NCBI RefSeq assembly: GCF_027409185.1
Contig: NC_084469.1
Coordinates: 102,177,835-102,241,834 of the forward strand
Source of the DNA: Cynocephalus volans
Taxonomy: Eukaryota > Chordata > Mammalia > Dermoptera > Cynocephalidae
Direction of reading: 5' to 3'
Length of the DNA stretch: 64,000 nt
Position numbers and translations under genes: made by a program
Notes under the pieces: generated by a model
Database searches by the model: none
The model's input: only the letters and a program-made list of their open reading frames with translations
Told to the model about the DNA's origin: nothing
In this document: piece after piece, positions 45,640 through 56,944 of the stretch
Layout: every line of letters begins with the position of its first letter
Position numbering within the stretch: the first letter of the stretch is position 1

Positions 45640-46197
45640 ACCAACCAAAAAACCAACAAACACTGAAGACAAACAATAAAAGGGCAAGAAAGGAACAAAC
45701 AAAAAATTTAAAACGTCCAAACAGAAAATGATAAAATGCCAGGCATAAGACAGTACCTTTCAATTACAACCTTAAATGTAAATGGGTTAAATTCTCCACT
45801 CAAAAGAAACAGACTGACTGGTTCGGTTAAAAAGCTATACTCAGGCCAGCCCTGTGGCTCACTCGGGAGACTGCAGCGCTGGTAGCGCCGAGGCCGTGGG
45901 TTCAGATCCTATATAGGGATGGCCAGTACGCTCACTGGCTGAGCATGCTGCTGACAGCACCATGCTGAGGGTTGCAATCCCCTCACTGGTCAAAAAAAAA
46001 AAAGCTAGACTCAAGTATATGCTGTCTGCAAGAGACTGATCTCACGTGTAAAACACACACAGACTAACAGTGAAGGGATGGAAAAAGATATACCACACAA
46101 AAGGAAACCAAAAATGAGCAGAAGTAGCTATTCTTATATCAGATAAAATAGACTTTAAACCAAAAACCATAAAAAGAGACAAAGCTAAACCACACCA
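45640..46197 (+). mobile_element. Old L1: inter-ORF and start of ORF2, SINE-split
   Basis: 'tttcaattacaaccttaaat', 'gggttaaattctccactcaa' and 'ctgtctgcaagagactgatc' correspond to the start of the ORF2 endonuclease domain, with stops. Split by the SINE dimer at 45,843. Confidence 0.82.
45843..46002 (+). repeat. tRNA-derived SINE dimer
   Basis: 'ggccagccctgtggctcact' then 'ggccagtacgctcactggct' units and an A-run. Flanks 'aaaagctatactca' and 'aaaagctagactca' are a 14-bp duplication with one mismatch. Confidence 0.87.
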
Positions 46198-46208
46198 GTG
46201 TCTGACTT

Positions 46209-46333
46209 TTTTTTTTTTTTTTTTTTTTTTGGTAGCTCCACTGCTATCTTTATTTATTCATTTATTTTAAATTTTATTTTGTCGATATACATTGTGGTTG
46301 ATTATTGTTGCCCCTTACCAAAACCTCCCTCCC
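46209..46333 (-). mobile_element. Short 3'-only L1 insertion with TSD
   Basis: About 125 bp: T-run, then the minus-strand 3' terminus shared with the young L1s ('ttttgtcgatatacattgtg'). Direct repeat gtgtctgactt at 46,198-46,208 and 46,334-46,344. A severely 5'-truncated insertion. Confidence 0.85.
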
Positions 46334-46415
46334 GTGTCTGACTTGCTTAACCAGATTAACCAATTCTAGTGTTGTCTGAATATAGGCTTTTTGCAGTATT
46401 AAATAGGTGTTAATG

Positions 46416-46566
46416 GGCCGGCCCGTGGCTCACTCGGGAGAGTGTGGTGCTGAGAACACCAAGGCCCCGGGTTCGGATCCCATATACAGATGGCCGGTTC
46501 GCTCACTGGCTGAGCGTGGTGCTCACAACACCAAGTCAAGGGTTAAGATCCCCTTACCGGTCATCT

Positions 46567-46620
<54 letters not shown>
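46416..46620 (+). repeat. tRNA-derived SINE dimer with (AAAT)n tail
   Basis: 'gggccggcccgtggctcac' and 'ggccggttcgctcactggct' units, ending 'ttaccggtcatcttt' and a long (AAAT)n run. A perfect 15-bp duplication aaataggtgttaatg at 46,401-46,415 and 46,621-46,635 suggests a young copy. Confidence 0.92.
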
Positions 46621-46622
<2 letters not shown>

Positions 46623-46695
46623 ATAGGTGTTAATGATATCTACTGCGAAGGATGGTTATGATTATTCAGCTTATACATAAAAATCTACTAGAAGG

Positions 46696-46858
46696 GCCAT
46701 CCTGTGGTTCACTTTGGAGAGTGTGGTGTTGATAACATCAAGGCCATGGGTTCGGATCCCTATATAGGGATGGCCAGTTAGCTCACCTGGGAGAGTGTGG
46801 TGCTGACAACACCAAGTAAAGGGTTAAGATACTCTACCGGTCATCTTAAAAAAAAAAA
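46696..46858 (+). repeat. tRNA-derived SINE dimer
   Basis: 'gggccatcctgtggttcact' and 'ggccagttagctcacctggg' units with an A-run; 'ctactaga' on both sides. Confidence 0.87.
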
Positions 46859-47669
46859 AGCTACTAGAGCCACTTCTAACAAATACTTGTCCAGTAAATG
46901 TCGAATGATGTTAGTAATACTACTATTATTGAATAGAGTTCTCAGTGGCTTTCACAGTTATCATCTGCAGAGAGAGCAAACGTATATTTGATGACTGATG
47001 TCTGATGCTTGTTGATAAATGACTGACATGAACAGGACTCCAAGTAAAGAAAAATGGAGATTAGCTGTATACACTTAGTCTCTTAAGCTGCCCTGAAGTG
47101 ATCTTGGCATTCAGGAAGGGAGTGTTCAGGCACATTTCACCATCAGCCTCCCAGAATAGCAGCCATTGATTTATCCCATAGTAAGTCCTTGTTGCTCTTT
47201 TTCACACATGCTGATTAAGGTTCCCCGTATTCAATAAGACTCCCATGGCCTAGTCTTGAGCAGTCATTCAGTTGGTTCATTCAGTAAAAGCTAAAGTGGG
47301 ATAGAGAATGCTGTTTTTAAATTTAGCCTCGTGGTTTGGTGCTTGGGGAAGAGGGGCAGCATAATCTTCATGAGTTCTACCACTACAGGACTTTACAGGG
47401 CTTGAGTTTTCTTTCCTTTAAAATGATACTATTCCCTTTTCCTGATGGACATCAGGGTTAACAGTCTACTTTTTCTGCCTTTAGGTGAGACCAGACTAGT
47501 ATAGCATTTCATATCAGCAATATGTATTTGTGTTAATTTTCTGGAGTGAGCAGGATTATATGGGAATTTCAAACTAGGATGGAATGATTTCCAGGAATGT
47601 GAATGTTAAAATTATGGGCAGCTCTGTGTTCTCATGCTTTCTTTCCCTTCTGTTAAGTCTCTTTTCCAG
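46859..47669 (+). other. Flank and former intron of third KRAB locus
   Basis: No gene is seen. Proximity to the decayed exons suggests it derives from the ancestral locus 5' region. Confidence 0.35.
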
Positions 47670-47742
47670 AAAACCAAACTGCCTTCATGAAGAAAAGGCA
47701 AAGGTAGATAGGACAGTGGCTGACTGCCTGAAAAATTACCAG
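47670..47742 (+). pseudogene. Decayed leader exon of a third KRAB-ZF locus
   Basis: The acceptor 'ttaagtctcttttccag' and following 'aactgccttcatgaagaaaa' match the leader exons of loci 1 and 2 but on the opposite strand. The exon is 73 nt rather than 92. The tandem start codons of locus 1 (GGATGATGGCT) read GGACAGTGGCT here, so the ATG is lost. The donor 'gtatcc' is kept. Confidence 0.75.
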
Positions 47743-47776
47743 GTATCCTTCTACAAGGAACTGTATCCTTCCACAA

Positions 47777-47992
47777 AGTGACAAGCAGTCGGGCTTTGAT
47801 GACAAGGATATGTTCTGAGAAATGTGTCCTTAGGCTATTTCATGGTTGTTCCAACATCATAGAGTGTAGTTGCACAGCCTACTACACACCTGGGTTATGT
47901 GGTAAAGCCTAATGCTCTGACCCGTGTCATATATGCAGTTCCTTATTGACAGAAACGTTCTTGTGCTGTGCACAACTGTACTTAAGTTTAGG
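47777..47992. repeat. Tigger-like MITE, third copy
   Basis: 'ggatatgttctgagaaatgt' and 'cagcctactacacacctggg' match the MITE at 9,645-9,866; the ends are degenerate. It follows the leader exon remnant, just as the 9.6-kb copy lies beside the locus 1 leader. Confidence 0.65.
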
Positions 47993-48125
47993 GAATAGAT
48001 ACATTTCCTTGTAGACATGTCTCCAGCATGTCTTAAAGCAAATAAAGCCTCAACTCAAAAACTGAGTCCCCAGTTGAATTTTCCCAGAGAGTGGAGCCTC
48101 TCACAGAGGTAAAATGTTAACTTGA

Positions 48126-48266
48126 GGGCCGAGCCTGTGGCGCACTCGGGAGAGTGCGGTGCTGGGAGCGCAGCGACGCTCCCGCCACGGGTTCGGATCC
48201 TATATAGGACTGGCCGGTGCACTCACTGGCTGAGTGCCGGTCACAAAAAAGACAAAAAAAAAAAAA
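48126..48266 (+). repeat. tRNA-derived SINE dimer, short form
   Basis: 'gggccgagcctgtggcgcac' then a shortened second unit 'ggccggtgcactcactggct' that goes straight to 'gccggtcacaaaaaagac'. Perfect 15-bp duplication aaaatgttaacttga at 48,111-48,125 and 48,267-48,281. Confidence 0.9.
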
Positions 48267-48281
48267 AAAATGTTAACTTGA

Positions 48282-48735
48282 AAATCATCCCAGTATTTCA
48301 ATATCGCTATTAATCTTGATCATCAAACATGCCGATTGCATGTTTCTTATTTTGCTGGATGCTCTTACAGATAGAAAGTGGGATGAAAGTTTCCTTTTCC
48401 CAAAGAATTTATTCATACATAAGTGTTTATGAGATGTCTGCAATGTTCATAGGAATGTCCTCCAATAGAGACCAACAGGACAAGAAGAACTCCCAGCCTG
48501 GCTGTACTGGCATAAGTTTATGTTTAAGAAGTGCTGTTAAAGGCATATAGGAGATCAAGCATATAGGAAATCATATAGTGAGCTTAGATAGAAGAGTTCC
48601 TAGGACCACTGTCCTGAGGGTAGATGATGGGATACCTCAGAACCATGTATAGGCATTGGGTCCCCCTTCCTCATTCTCCAGTGAACCGTGGTGAAACTGT
48701 TAATTGGCTGATCCAGCATGTGTGAGACAATTTAG
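48282..48735. other. Former intron of third KRAB locus
   Basis: No features recognised beyond its position between the two decayed exons. Confidence 0.35.
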
Positions 48736-48862
48736 GATTCAGTGACCTTTGATGATGGGCTGTGAAGTTCACCCCAGAGGAGTGGACTTTACTGAACACA
48801 ACTCAGAGGCACCTCTACACAGATGTGATGCCCAAGTACTAGAAACCTGACTTTGGGAGTAA
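48736..48862 (+). pseudogene. Decayed KRAB-A exon of third locus
   Basis: 'gattcagtgacctttgatga' to 'cagatgtgatgcccaag' is a clear KRAB-A exon. A one-base loss (GATGTGGCTGTGGAC becomes GATGGGCTGTGAAG) breaks the frame right after VTFED, the MLENY segment reads through a TAG, and the donor has lost a G. No KRAB-b or finger exon is found to its right, so this locus is dead. Confidence 0.88.
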
Positions 48863-48999
48863 GACTAGCCTCATTTCTTGTTACCTCTTATGGAACAAAC
48901 ATATATCATGTGCTGACTGCGTTGCAGAATTGGTCACATCAACTATGAAAGCAGTAAGACATAACAAACACATAATTCCTGCTGTAATGTTTAACTGAC

Positions 49000-49152
49000 T
49001 GCGGTGATTCTCAAAACGTCAACAGCACCAGCGTCACTCTTAGAAATATTAATTTCCATTCTTTATCCTTTGACATACCGGATCAGAAACTCTGGAATTG
49101 GGGCCAAGTCCTCCAGATGAATCTAATATACTATAATGTTTGAGAGCCAAGG
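49000..49152. repeat. MER5-like hAT fragment
   Basis: Starts 'ggtgattctcaaaac' and contains 'cagaaactctggaattgggg' and 'ccagatgaatctaatatact', as in MER5-type elements. Confidence 0.55.
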
Positions 49153-49459
49153 GGGGAACTGTTTGCCCATGAGGACAAACATCTTTTTCATTTGCACTTA
49201 ACTTTACTTTCTACTTGAATAAAAGCTTTTTAAGTTTCCAATTAAAAAAATAAACTTCTTTAAGTTAATTAGACATAGATACCATCAACAAAAATCAACT
49301 CCAAATAAATTAAGCACATGAATTTGAAATACTATAAATATTGTATAGAACATATTTAAGACTTTAAAGTTAAAAATGATTTCTAAAACAATAAAAAATC
49401 CTTTATGTTATGACACCATAAAACAGTGAAAGCATTTCCCATTAGGGACAAAGATTTCT

Positions 49460-49585
49460 TTTTTTTTTTTTTATTTCTACATATCTGTTTGTTTACTTTG
49501 GGTGCTGGCAGTTTTGGGGATCCAAACCCTAGATCTCGGTGTTACAAGGCTGTGCTCTAACCAACTAAGCTAACCAGCTGGCCCA
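49460..49585 (-). repeat. tRNA-Ile-derived SINE monomer with TSD
   Basis: T-run, 'gtgctggcagttttggggat' to 'gctaaccagctggccc'. 16-bp duplication agggacaaagatttct at 49,444-49,459 and 49,586-49,601. Confidence 0.88.
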
Positions 49586-49639
49586 AGGGACAAAGATTTC
49601 TAAACCGACATCAGTTTAAGTTGCTGGGATTGAAAACAA

Positions 49640-50330
49640 AAATGTCAGTGGAGTTATTTCCACCATCACTTGTCATGTCCTCAGCCTGTATATTCTGGCC
49701 ATGGGGAGACTGTACCATGTAAGGATCTCTGACTCAAAGCATGTACTGTTAGACAGAATTTTATCCTTTCGTAGAGTGGTCTGCCATCTGGCCCTGTAAC
49801 TGAGTTTTCTTTCACCATTCATGTAGATCAGCTACTTCTGAGGGATGGGGGTGTGTGAGAAGATCAGTCGATTGCAGGGACATGTTCTTGCACTGAAATG
49901 GGTTACTTGGTTAGAAACAGTGCTGCATGAATTCCATGACTACAGATAAAGCACTTTGTGAGTGCACAGATGGCATGGCCAGCAGAAGCATAACTCACAG
50001 AAAGGCAACTCCACATCCAGAACATGAGTCTATTCCAGTGAGGATGAATCTGTCACATCCATGATAGTAGAGGTTCGGTATAATCAACCTATCACCAGGT
50101 GGCTGTCTGGTCACTCTGAAGAATGGTGCCATTTGGAGACTCAGTGTTGGTTTTGGCTTTAGCAGGTTAGACACAGCAGTAGTGTTAGCTGGGCCACCTT
50201 TGGCAAGGATGAGTTTATATTTTCGAGTCCATGCATAGCCTTTATCCCTTCCATCGTGCCTTTTCTTCCATTCATGGGCCCACTGAGCAATCACTGAGAT
50301 GACTGGGGAAAGGAATGAACATCTACAGAG
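49640..50330 (-). pseudogene. ERV-L-like pol remnant (integrase region)
   Basis: On the minus strand a 99-codon open segment (50,294-49,995) has the layout of the zinc-binding to core junction of a retroviral integrase, ending in a RFILTGIDSCSG-type motif. Sequence on both sides is similar but full of stops and frameshifts. It is an inactive fossil; no gag, env or paired LTR was identified. Confidence 0.55.
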
Positions 50331-50702
50331 TGGGTTATTGTGTTCGTCTGCATATTAATAATCTTATTTCTAGTGGTTCAACTTTCCCGGGCATTTATCT
50401 GGACTTTCACAGCCTGTGTCCTTTCAGAGAGATCCATCCATATAACTTCTCCCAGACTTCCTCGTCATCAGTCTTGTTCCTTCCATATCCTTGATTATCC
50501 AGCCAAATCAATGGCAACTAATTATGAATCAACGTGTCACTGCAGATGCAGTGCACAGTCAAATATACTGCTTACAGTTTTCTCACTGAGAAAAAAACAG
50601 GCTGTGAACACCTTGTTCAGGTAACCAGGTGCACCAGTATAAGGCTGGTCCCTGCTACAAACTCTCTCTTACCCTCCTCTCACTGTGATCTAGTGACATT
50701 CT

Positions 50703-51105
50703 GCTGTGGTTTGAATGTTCCCTCCAAAACTCATGTTGAAGTTTATCATTGTAACAGTGTTGAGAGGTTGAACCTCAAGACATGATTAGGTCATTAAGGC
50801 TTTGCCCTAATGAATGGATTCATGCTGTTATGGGAATGGGTTTGGTATCACAGGAGTGGGCTCCTGATAAAGGTTAAGTTCAGCCCCTTCCTGTCTGTCT
50901 CATGTGCTCAGTTACTTTTCCATCTTTGCAGCAGGAAGGCCCTTGCCAGATGTAGGCCCTTTGATCTTGGACTTTCCAGCCTCCAGAATTGTGAGAGAGA
51001 AATTTCCTTTATTTATAAATTACCCAGTCTCAGGTATTGTTATCATAGCAGAAAATGGACTAAGAAACATTCAAAGGAATTATCAATGAAGTCTCATACC
51101 TTTTG
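50703..51105 (+). repeat. MaLR-type LTR-like repeat
   Basis: Begins 'tgctgtggtttgaatgttcc' and ends 'catagcagaaaatggactaa'; includes 'gagagaaatttcctttattt'. Complete-looking and about 400 bp. Confidence 0.55.
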
Positions 51106-51765
51106 ATTTTGAACTCAATGCAGACCCCCAATAAGAGCACTTGCCCAGGGGTCCTAAGTGTCCCAGCTCCCTACCTACTTGGTGAAGTCTGCTCCTTTGT
51201 CATCTTCCAGTGCAGTGTGGCTCCCTGTGTGTCATTCTGTGCCTCACTCTCTAGGACTTATAATAAATTCTTAATTTCATATGCCTCTGAATATAATTTC
51301 TCTGATCATGTTGGAGTGATCCTGAAAGATCCCAGAAGGGGGACTTACTGCCCCATTCACAACACAACTGGCAAGGACAGAAGTCCCTCAGAGATACCCT
51401 CTGACGGCCTGTGGCTTACCAATTGGCTATCCCACTTGGGCTCTACCGTCTGAAGAGGTTCTCTGTCTAATTGGTGTTGATGCTTGCTGCTCTGTCCTGC
51501 TTTGTGTTCACCCTTCCGAGTGCTGCCAAATAGAAGTGAAGTTCTATCAGAGTTGCATGAGGGCATATTACTTTAAGGAAGCACGGAAAACTGGGGGCCC
51601 AGTGGGCTACAGTACCTTTTGTGACCCTGCCTGTATTGTCTAATGTCCCACTGAATGGCATTTGGGAGAAAGAGATAATTTACTCTTCTCTCTCTCTCGA
51701 CATAAGGGTGTCTCACCTACTTGTAGTCCTCTACGGCACCTCCTGTAGGTCCATTCCTTGCTACT
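51106..51765. other. Unassigned, possible retroviral-type debris
   Basis: No clear frame. It lies between two LTR-like repeats next to the integrase remnant, so it may be part of the same fossil provirus. Confidence 0.3.
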
Positions 51766-51767
51766 TG

Positions 51768-52760
51768 CTATGTTTTGAATGTTTGTGTCCCTCTGAAATT
51801 CGTGTTGGAACTTAATCTCCATCTGGTGGTATTAAGAGGTGGGGCCTTTGGGAAAGTGATTAAGTAATAAGGGCTGCACTATCTCAAATAGAATTAATGC
51901 TGTTATAAGAGACTTCAGTGTGAGAAATGCCCTCACCCATCCAATGCCAAAGGATGGACAGAGACACGAGGTATAGGTAAGCAAGAGTCTAATGACAGCC
52001 TTATAAGGTTTGGGTGTCTGAAGGGCAGGCACATGGAAAAGGGCTGTAGCAAGCAATTTGTTTCCTGGTATGCAAGTCCCTCCCCTGGCTTCCTCATTGG
52101 CTGAGTACCACAGGGTGCACAATCTTCCTGAATCGATGGCTAAAATTTATTACCCCCTTGCAAGGAACTCTTTTGTCTGGGGGCTCAGGACAAGCCCCTG
52201 AAAAAGGCCCACCTAAGCCATGTGAAGGGAGAAACACCAGGGACTGAAGAAAACAATGGGGGCTAGGAACTAATTACCATCTCAAGGGGAGCCTATCTGT
52301 TCAGAGACCCTCCAGGAAAATGAAGAAAACAAAAGGGGCTAGGAACGAATTACCATCTCAGTAAAACACCCTCAGATAAGTCATTTCTGAAAATGAATCA
52401 CTTAGATTATTTGCTTACATTCAGAAACCCACCTGGCCCTTTTACCTCTTCTGCCATTTGAGGATACATTCTTTGTCCTTTTCACTCCTTCCATCTCTTC
52501 CACAATGTGAGGTCTCAGCACTCATCCTTTCTCGTCCCTTCTGCCATGTGATGATGCAGCCAGAGCCCCCATCTTGGAAGCAGAGAGCAGCCCTTATCAG
52601 ACACAAAATCTGCGGGGGCTTTCATCTTGAACTTCCCACCCTGCAGAACTGTGAGAAATAAATTTCTGTTCTTTTTAAATGATCCAGTCTCAGGTGGACT
52701 CAGACACTGCCATTGCTCTCTGTCCATGAACCTCATGGCATGTTGCAGAAGCTGTCGAGA
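51768..52760 (+). repeat. MaLR-type LTR-like repeat split by another LTR-like block
   Basis: The left half (51,768 to about 51,915, 'tatgttttgaatgtttgtgt') and right half (about 52,445-52,705, 'ctgccatttgaggatacatt' to 'aataaatttctgttcttttt') together make one repeat like that at 50,703. The intervening ~530 bp starts with TG and carries a CCAAT-type 'cctcattggctgagtaccac', suggesting a solo LTR insertion. Confidence 0.5.
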
Positions 52761-54530
52761 CTGGTAGCTGAAGGACATAAACTAAGGATGAAGCCTGGAG
52801 CACTTTGACCCCTCTTCCCATAAAATACCTGAGGACATTTCTCAGCTCTTTTGAGATTATAAATCTCCTAGTCAGTGTGCTCAGGCACTAAGTGCTGCTA
52901 CCTATTATCATGATAAGTGTCTAGTAAATTGTCACAAAATAAAACATTTAAGAGACAAAACTGAGGCCACTATTGCTCTTCTGGATGTAGACTTCAGATC
53001 TTCTGGATGGTTTGGGGGCTCTGTAGACAGGGATCAATTTGGGCCCACTGAGGACCAAGAAGAGCCTGTCAGTTAAACATCCAAAGAGAGGGAAAAGTTT
53101 CAGCTGCCTAGAGGTACAAACCAGTTTAAAATATTTTGCATAAGAGAATACGAAGAGGATGAAAGGACTGATTATCCTGGGGACAGCGACCACTTCAAGC
53201 AGAGTTTGCCAAGAGATGCCCAACCCCTGCCCCTCCCTCTTTTCTCCTATCAGCCAAAGACATTAAAGACCTAGGCCTCTAGTAGCTAAAAACCTAAAAC
53301 AAAAAAAACTGTAAGTGCAACATCTTTCATTCTTTTTTGACTTCTATTGTGAATACAGTCCTCATTTACAAATCTTATTTACATATTACAAATGGGTCCA
53401 ACCCCCTCACTTGCCCCCCCAATTAAAAATGAACAGGAACTCTCATTAGTGCTCTCAGAAACTCCATCACTGAAGAGGCTTTGGCAACCTCTTCTCATGC
53501 TTCAGAGTGTTTCTGGATCATTTATGAAAGCCACTAGTTGCCCGAGCTTCTGATTGCAAGATATTATGCCCCTCCAGCCTTGTGCTATATGTCATTTAGA
53601 TAAATAACTGGAATTTCCTGAGCTGTTCTGGAAATAGACTCCTACAGATCCTGAGCCTATGACCCTCCATACACAGCTGCCCTTTATGCTGTGGGTCATG
53701 GATACCCCACAAGCCTGGCATGGCTGCTGAGGCCTTCCTAAGACAGTATGAAATCATTATGGGTCCTTTGATAGTAAATTTTACTGCAGAAGAGTGGCTT
53801 CCCGTCTCCTTGACAGATGCCAGGGTACTGGAGGATCCGCCTCGTGACTAAGTGGACAACAATGGGAGTTCCTCAGCTATACAAATGGCCCTGCTGACCA
53901 CTACACCTGATAGAGCTTAGTGCAATTTTGTTTCACTGAGTGTCCACATTAGGAAGCCATGGGAAACTAGTCTCCATCGTGCAGGGAAGCCATGGCTGGT
54001 AGGTCAGAGTACAAAAGACAGTTTTCTTCTCACCTTTGTATTCTGAATTCAATACACTGCCTGAAAACTCCGTTTTGTATCATGTTACAGTTACTTAGCT
54101 ATAATCTTGGTATATGTTGACAATGATAAAAAGGATCTTGGTTGTCTGACAAGTCACCGGATGCCTTAGGTGAGCCAGACTCTGTGCCAGGTACTGAGGA
54201 ACACTGGCATCCAAAGGAGATTTAGTGCCACCCATTAGAAGCAACAGCTCTCCAAGGGGAAGCAGATCCCCTTGTCACAAACATTGTCAAAAAGCATTTC
54301 TAGAGAGACAAAAAGTTCTTTATGATAAAAGATTTTGTTTCTGCAAAAAACATTAAACTTTAAAAAGTATATTCACCCAGGAATGTCTGCCAAATGTATA
54401 ATGAATATTACATTCCTGAAGAAACAGACAAGTCACAATTCCAGTGAGAGATGTTAACATATCTCCCATACTGCTTCTCTAAACAGTAGTGAAAAAATAA
54501 ATTAGGATATACATGTGAAAAAGGTAAGCA
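52761..54530. other. No recognisable gene
   Basis: Stop-rich on both strands. Possibly more retroviral debris around 53,400-54,000, not assignable by eye. Confidence 0.35.
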
Positions 54531-54539
54531 GTGCGCCGA

Positions 54540-54765
54540 GAGTTCATAAACAGAATAATCACAAACTGCTTGTCTGCAGGTGAGGGTGAGAGAATGGACT
54601 GGAAGGGGCTAGAGGGACTTCTGGGGAGATGACTAAGTTCTATACCTTGTTTAGGCTGGTGATTGCAAGACTGTTCGATTGTCAGAACTCATCCACTGAA
54701 TACTTAAGATGTGTGCATGTGACTGTACTTTAATGTTATCTCAATTTTTTTAAAAAAGTCAAATA
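54540..54765 (+). repeat. Old L1 3' end fragment (L1M-like)
   Basis: 'ctataccttgtttaggctgg', 'cactgaatacttaagatgtg' and 'gtactttaatgttatctcaa' follow the old L1M 3' terminus pattern. Confidence 0.55.
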
Positions 54766-55059
54766 TTCTGTGCAGGTGACACCAAACTGGACATAGTTTG
54801 TGGACCTGTTCAGTCCATGGACTTCAAGTTTGTGATAGGTGGTTAAAGTACAGTGTATTCCAGGAGTTTAGACAGGTGATTTTTCTAACCCAGTGTGACT
54901 TCAGGGTTTTAATCTCCTCATGCATAGAACAAGGCCTGTAGAGTATTTGAGAGGGTGAACTTGGCTTATGGATAATGAACTCTGGCACTTTGAGCATGTC
55001 AGCATTCAAATACTATTCTGTTGATTACCAACTGGGCTGCTTTTTTGAGTTTGATTGTC

Positions 55060-55170
55060 ATTTTTTTTTTTTTTCTTTTTTACAGTGGCTGGCTGGTAAG
55101 GGGGTCCAAACCCTTGACTTTAGTGTTATCAGCACCATGCTCTAACCAAGTGAGCTAACCAGCCACCCAT
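55060..55170 (-). repeat. tRNA-Ile-derived SINE monomer
   Basis: T-run, 'acagtggctggctggtaagg' to 'gagctaaccagccaccc'. Confidence 0.83.
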
Positions 55171-55678
55171 GTCACTAATTTTTAACAAAAAGAGTTTACC
55201 TTTAAACTATATGTGGTTAGAAAAATAAACAAATAAAAATAAAGGAAAAACTCACTGAAAATAAGCAGAACTGATAACTACTATAAAAATATGGTTCTCT
55301 GAGAAAACCCACAGGATAGGCAAGTGTTGGGTACATCTGACTTGGTATTGTCCTTCTGCCAATGTGAGGGGAAGAGGACAAATATATTAGATTTGACTGT
55401 TTCAAAAAAAAAAAAAAAAAAAAAAAAGATGTGAATGTTTCCAACCAAGATGGTGTTGAGTACTTGCAATGTATTCTGAATTTCATGTAAAAACCTTGTC
55501 AATTCCTTTTCTAATCTTTTAGGATCAAAGGTGGAATAGCCAATGGTTATTCTCCTTTTCTGGCATCATCATGTCCAAGAACCAATTCAGAATATTTGTG
55601 CTGTCATAGTGTGCACAGGTGTATGTATGTAGAACACTCTACTTTCCCACCTGCTTGATTTTTCTCCATAGTCCCCTG
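55171..55678. other. No recognisable gene
   Basis: Contains an A-run of about 23 at 55,405-55,427 but no identifiable element to its left. Confidence 0.35.
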
Positions 55679-55771
55679 CTTTTTTGGGCAGCTGGCTGGT
55701 ACAGGGATCAAACCTTGGACCTTTGCGTTGTCAGCACCATGCTCTAACCAACCGAGCCAACGGGCCAGCCC
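55679..55771 (-). repeat. tRNA-Ile-derived SINE monomer
   Basis: 'tgggcagctggctggtacag' to 'gagccaacgggccagccc'. Confidence 0.83.
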
Positions 55772-56944
55772 CTCCATAGCACTTCTGAACTATGAAGTTC
55801 ATTGCTTATCTTCTTCCACAGGAATGTTGGATCTTTAAGGCAGAGGACACTTTCCATGTACTTTGCTGCTCTGCTCAGTGCCTAGCACAGGGACAGGAGC
55901 TCTTAACTATTTCCTGAAAGAATGAACAAACAAGTTAGAGCTCAAATATTAAAATAAGGCACAGACCTCCAAGCTGTTCCAAGCCCTATCAAGGAAACCC
56001 CAAGGTGTCAGCTGAATAACAATTTTATTTTCCTATTTATCACATCTATCAGTAGTCTAGACTAGGACTTCCAATAGGAACATAATGTGTAAGACTTACA
56101 GTATCCACAATAAACGACATAAAAACAGGCAAGATTATTTGTAATAATGTTTTATTTTACTGCATATACCAAAAATATTGAGTATGTAAACCAATTTTAA
56201 GACTGACTTATTTATATCCTTTTCCTTATACTAAGTCTTCAAAAGTCAATAGACACTGAATTGTGATCAGATGTACGTGAATTGTGTTTATATCTAGTAA
56301 AGGTAACAGTTTAAAAAATAGATTTAAACATCTAAGTTGTTCCAAACATACTGAAGTTTTCAAATAACTAAATTATGCATATTTTTAAATTTCAGTTTTA
56401 ACAACTAAAATTAAATAAAAACCAACCAGAGAATATACACTGTGAAACTAGGCTTAAGTCTGAAAATTGGAGGCTCAATTTGGCCATGTTTGCAACCTGA
56501 AAGGTGACAAAGATATATCACTCTAGGAATGACCAGGCCAGAATAACAAACGTTCAAATTCTACAGAATGAAAAAGCCATACCTCTGTCAGCAGACCAGA
56601 CATAAGAAAGCAATCCCCATATTCCTTTTATTGTTTCTCTTGTGTTAATCACGTTTATGAAAAGCTGGGAAATATCATGTAAAAAAGATGACTTTCCAAC
56701 ATTTCTTACCTTCATAAAGGTTTTCTCCTCTGTGAGATAAGTAAACAAAGTATTTAGCAGAATTACAAATTTTCCACATATATTCAATCAATAGGGTTTC
56801 TCTCCATTGCAAGATCTCACAAATTCAGTAAGATCCATGGAAATGGTGAAGACTTTCTGTGCTTCTTCCTTATATGGCTTCAGGGTGAGTTTTTACAAGC
56901 TGGATTGTGATCAGATTCCATTGGCTCTCTCACATTCCTTAAAT
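55772..56944 (-). other. Locus 2 3' UTR and flank, decayed finger remnants
   Basis: Between about 56,400 and 56,944 the sequence parallels the locus 1 3' UTR and holds finger debris on the minus strand (56,787-56,554). AATAAA on the minus strand occurs near 56,150, a candidate poly(A) signal about 0.8 kb past the stop. Bases 55,772-56,100 are unassigned. Confidence 0.5.

Noticed and set aside
54824-55486. Minus-strand ORFs of 61-89 codons
   Set aside because: Created by A/T runs next to a SINE and an old L1 end, with no domain similarity recognised.
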